A model generated the notes under the pieces. The model saw only the letters and a program-made list of their open reading frames with translations, had not been told where the DNA came from and did not search any database. A stretch of DNA of 8,602 bases. Source: JBCBZH01 sp039815415 (GTDB lineage: Bacteria > Bacteroidota > Rhodothermia > Rhodothermales > Rubricoccaceae). Positions 6,696-8,602 of this stretch are shown here, piece by piece; the stretch's first letter is position 1, and each line of letters opens with the position of its first letter. The translations under genes and the position numbers were made by a program. The stretch covers positions 1 through 8,602 of the forward strand of contig JBCBZH010000190.1 of the NCBI GenBank assembly GCA_039815415.1, written 5' to 3'.

Positions 6696-8327
6696 AGCCA
6701 CAGGAGCCTCCTCGATAGGCACGATCTCCGGAGCCTCCGGGGCGGTCACTGGGAGGCGGACGATGAACGTGGTGCCCTCGCCTTCGGTGGACTCCACGTC
6801 CAGGCCGCCGCCGTGCCCGTGGACCACGATCTCGTAGGTGAGCGAAAGACCCAGACCGGTCCCCTCACCCGTCGGTTTGGTGGTGAAGAAGGGCTCGAAG
6901 ATCTTCTCGCGGGCGGCCTCTGGGATGCCCGTCCCGTTGTCTTCGATGGAGACGGCAATCATCTCCCGGCTGGGCAGCGTGCGCGTCCGCACGGTGAGCG
7001 CAGGCTGGTACGGCACCGACGGTGGACTCGAGCTGGCGGTCTGCGCGCGTGCTCGGACCGCCGCCAGCGCGTTGTCGAGCAGGTTGAGGAACACCCGGCC
7101 CATCTCCTCGGGCACCATTTCGATCTCCGGCAGTTCCGGGTCGAAGTCCTTGGTGATGTCCACGTTGAAGCCCGTGTGGTTGGCCCGCATCCCGTGGTAC
7201 GCCAGCCCGATGTATTCGTCCAGCAACGGATTCAGCTTAGCGGTTCGGCGCGGTCCCGGAGTGGCCCGGCTGTGGGCGAGCATGCTGCGGATGATGCCGT
7301 CGGCGCGGCGGCCATGCTCGCGGATCTTCTCGGCGTTGGTCTGGAGGTCCTCCAGCAAGTCCGAGGACTCGTTGAGGGCGTCCTCTACCGAGCGTGTCTT
7401 GTCCTCCCGCAGCTCCTCTTCCAACTCCTGGAGCAGTTCCACCGAGAGCTGCGCAAAGTTGTTGACGAAGTTGAGCGGGTTCTTCAGCTCGTGGGCCACG
7501 CCTGCTGTGAGCTGACCCAGCGAGGCCATCTTCTCTTGCTGGATGAGTTGGGTTTGCGCCATCCCAAGACGGTCCAGCGAAGCCGCCAGCTCGGCCCGTT
7601 GCGCTTCGAGTTCCGTGCCTCGGGCTTCGAGGTCAATTCCCCGGCGCCGCAGCCGGTCTCGCAAGCGACCGAGGCGTTGGGCGGTTCTGTACTGTCGCTG
7701 ACGTCCGGTGTAGAGCGCCCCGTTCATCACCGAGCAGACGAATGTGAACAGGAGCAGGAACGCAAACCGCCGAACGGACGCGCCCTCGCCGAGCTGGTTG
7801 GTCGTCAGTTCGGGAATCATGTCCGCAAACGTGTGGAAGGCGATGAGCACAGCGCCAAGGAGAGCGGTCTGGACTGGCTGGAAGGGGACGGTCCCGACCG
7901 TCAGCAGCAGCAGCAGCGAGAGCCACGCTGCCGTGAACTCTAGATCGACACGAACCACATCGTCGGCGACCAGAATGATGCCTGCGACGATGACGTAAAC
8001 CATCATCAGGGCACGACTGACGCGGACGCTCGGGCGCATGCGAGCCACGATCAGAAACCCCGCGGAGGCGGCCAGCACGAGCAGTTTGTCCGAGAGCACC
8101 TCTCCGACGCTCATGGTCGCCGCCATCATGTCCTTGCCTGCGAGGATGCCAGACGTGATGGTGGCGATTCCAAAGCCCACCAGGGCGACGATGCCAAACG
8201 TACCGGCAACCAGAAGACCGCGATGAGACGCATCGTGGAGGACGCTCCGAAAGCCAGGGTCTCGCTCGAAGCGAGAAGGCGCGACGTAGCGCGCCCAGAA
8301 GGCTCGAAACTGGCGGGAGAGGGGCAT
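6687..8327 (-). CDS. Six-TM sensor histidine kinase
   Basis: A 546-residue membrane sensor kinase of a two-component system. The N-terminal half has about six hydrophobic segments (roughly residues 37-60, 81-95, 104-121, 132-147, 152-170, 188-205) with short loops and no recognised ligand domain; the third loop carries acidic residues. A Leu run in the fourth segment is encoded by five CTG codons (CAG repeat at 7902-7916). A basic then Glu/Ala-rich helix (~210-265) looks like a coiled-coil linker. The HisKA H-box is VAHELKNPLNFVNNF with phospho-acceptor H279. The ATPase part has the N-box NLLDNA (415-420), G1 DNGTGIP (463-469), F-box FEPFFTTK (477-484) and G2 GTGLGLSL (489-496), all intact, so it should be active. 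AYHGMRA and NFVNNF are common in Bacteroidota kinases. No response regulator is in the window. ATG at 8327 is the only ATG/GTG/TTG start upstream of the first TM segment that I see, yet the frame stays open upstream to the window edge. Confidence 0.93.
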   Translation of the reverse strand: MPLSRQFRAFWARYVAPSRFERDPGFRSVLHDASHRGLLVAGTFGIVALVGFGIATITSGILAGKDMMAATMSVGEVLSDKLLVLAASAGFLIVARMRPSVRVSRALMMVYVIVAGIILVADDVVRVDLEFTAAWLSLLLLLTVGTVPFQPVQTALLGAVLIAFHTFADMIPELTTNQLGEGASVRRFAFLLLFTFVCSVMNGALYTGRQRQYRTAQRLGRLRDRLRRRGIDLEARGTELEAQRAELAASLDRLGMAQTQLIQQEKMASLGQLTAGVAHELKNPLNFVNNFAQLSVELLQELEEELREDKTRSVEDALNESSDLLEDLQTNAEKIREHGRRADGIIRSMLAHSRATPGPRRTAKLNPLLDEYIGLAYHGMRANHTGFNVDITKDFDPELPEIEMVPEEMGRVFLNLLDNALAAVRARAQTASSSPPSVPYQPALTVRTRTLPSREMIAVSIEDNGTGIPEAAREKIFEPFFTTKPTGEGTGLGLSLTYEIVVHGHGGGLDVESTEGEGTTFIVRLPVTAPEAPEIVPIEEAPVASS

Positions 8328-8483
8328 ATCGGGGAGGACAGGCAGCGGTTGGTACGACGCCCAGCGCTGTTTGTCCCCCGGGGCCGTGGGTCGGTGAGTC
8401 CGTAGACGGAGGACGGTAGACAGATCGCCAGCTCGAGGCAGGCGGTGCCGAGCTGGCGTGTAAGCCTCGGACGAGGCAGCTTT
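8328..8483. other. Upstream region of the histidine kinase gene
   Basis: A 156-bp stretch between the histidine kinase start and the tandem repeat. It should carry the kinase promoter if the gene is transcribed alone. It holds the long inverted repeat at 8426-8458, a compact palindrome GCCTCG-GA-CGAGGC at 8464-8477, and a small palindrome TCCGT-AG-ACGGA at 8399-8410. No clear promoter consensus or ribosome-binding site is visible, and no independent gene is supported. Confidence 0.5.
8426..8458. promoter_or_regulatory. 10-bp inverted repeat upstream of the histidine kinase
   Basis: CGCCAGCTCG (8426-8435) and CGAGCTGGCG (8449-8458) are perfect complements separated by 13 nt. It lies about 100 bp upstream of the kinase start. 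It may be a terminator for a gene outside the window, an operator, or an mRNA leader hairpin; the sequence does not decide between these. Its arms share bases with the hairpins at 3985-4014 and 6667-6693. Confidence 0.4.
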
Positions 8484-8602
8484 CGCTCTCCGCGCTCTCC
8501 GCGCTCTCCGCGCTCTCCGCGCTCTCCGCGCTCTCCGCGCTCTCCGCGCTCTCCGCGCTCTCCGCGCTCTCCGCGCTCTCCGCGCTCTCCGCGCTCTCCG
8601 CG
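8484..8602. repeat. 9-bp perfect tandem repeat, about 13 copies, running off the window
   Basis: From 8484 to the last base the sequence is a perfect repetition of GCTCTCCGC (minus strand GCGGAGAGC), 119 bp or 13.2 copies, with no substitution. The left edge is sharp (position 8483 breaks the period); the right edge is not seen. The unit has no A on the plus strand and is free of stops in all six frames; in the histidine kinase frame it would read (Arg-Arg-Ala)n. Adjacent CGCG blocks can pair, so the single strand could form many small hairpins. There are no spacers, so it is not a CRISPR array. Confidence 0.95.

Noticed and set aside
7902..7916. Five CAG repeats as a possible slippage site
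   Set aside because: They encode a Leu run in a TM helix of the histidine kinase; five triplets are short and fit biased Leu codon use (CTG).
6813..7943. A 376-codon plus-strand frame antisense to the histidine kinase
   Set aside because: It overlaps all the conserved kinase boxes on the other strand, is rich in Arg/His/Gln and has no recognisable motif; a composition shadow.
8464..8477. Palindrome GCCTCG-GA-CGAGGC followed by three T as an intrinsic terminator
   Set aside because: A 2-nt loop is too tight, the T-run is minimal, and no plus-strand gene ends here. It is recorded only as part of the upstream region.
8484..8602. Tandem repeat as a CRISPR array
   Set aside because: The 9-bp unit is directly repeated with no spacers; it is a minisatellite.

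Overview
This window is ordinary-looking chromosomal DNA from a high-GC member of the Bacteroidota/Rhodothermota side of the tree. Three observations point there. The first gene ends in a type IX secretion (T9SS) C-terminal sorting domain with a VYPNP start. The histidine kinase has the H-box context (NPLNFVNNF) common in Bacteroidota kinases. None of the genes has a convincing Shine-Dalgarno sequence. A halophilic or marine Rhodothermota lineage (Rubricoccus, Rubrivirga or Salinibacter type) is my best guess, but this is inference from composition and gene style, not a database match.

Layout from left to right: (1) 1-2403 (+), the 3' end of a large secreted or surface protein whose start lies outside the window; it ends in a CARDB/Ig-like segment and a T9SS sorting domain. 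(2) 2430-3314 (-), an AraC-family regulator, convergent with gene 1 across a small hairpin. (3) 3339-3980 (+), an atypical short-chain dehydrogenase (NAD(P)-binding, NmrA / biliverdin reductase B-like), divergent from the AraC gene with almost no space between them. (4) 4119-6656 (+), a membrane-anchored Hanks-type Ser/Thr protein kinase with about nine TPR repeats, separated from gene 3 by a perfect 11-bp hairpin. (5) 6687-8327 (-), a six-TM sensor histidine kinase, convergent with gene 4 across a 10-bp hairpin that includes its stop codon. (6) 8328-8602, a non-coding stretch holding a 10-bp inverted repeat and then a perfect 9-bp tandem repeat of about 13 copies that runs off the window edge.

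The genes do not form one operon. The likeliest functional pairing is the AraC regulator with the divergent oxidoreductase. The two kinases are each without the usual neighbour (no ECF sigma factor beside the Ser/Thr kinase, no response regulator beside the histidine kinase). I see no defence system, mobile element, CRISPR array, tRNA or rRNA, and nothing I would call a new biological system. The points most worth a second look are the tandem repeat at the edge, the Asn-to-His change in the kinase catalytic loop, the helically spaced G-tracts at the AraC/oxidoreductase junction, and a short palindromic motif that recurs in the intergenic hairpins.
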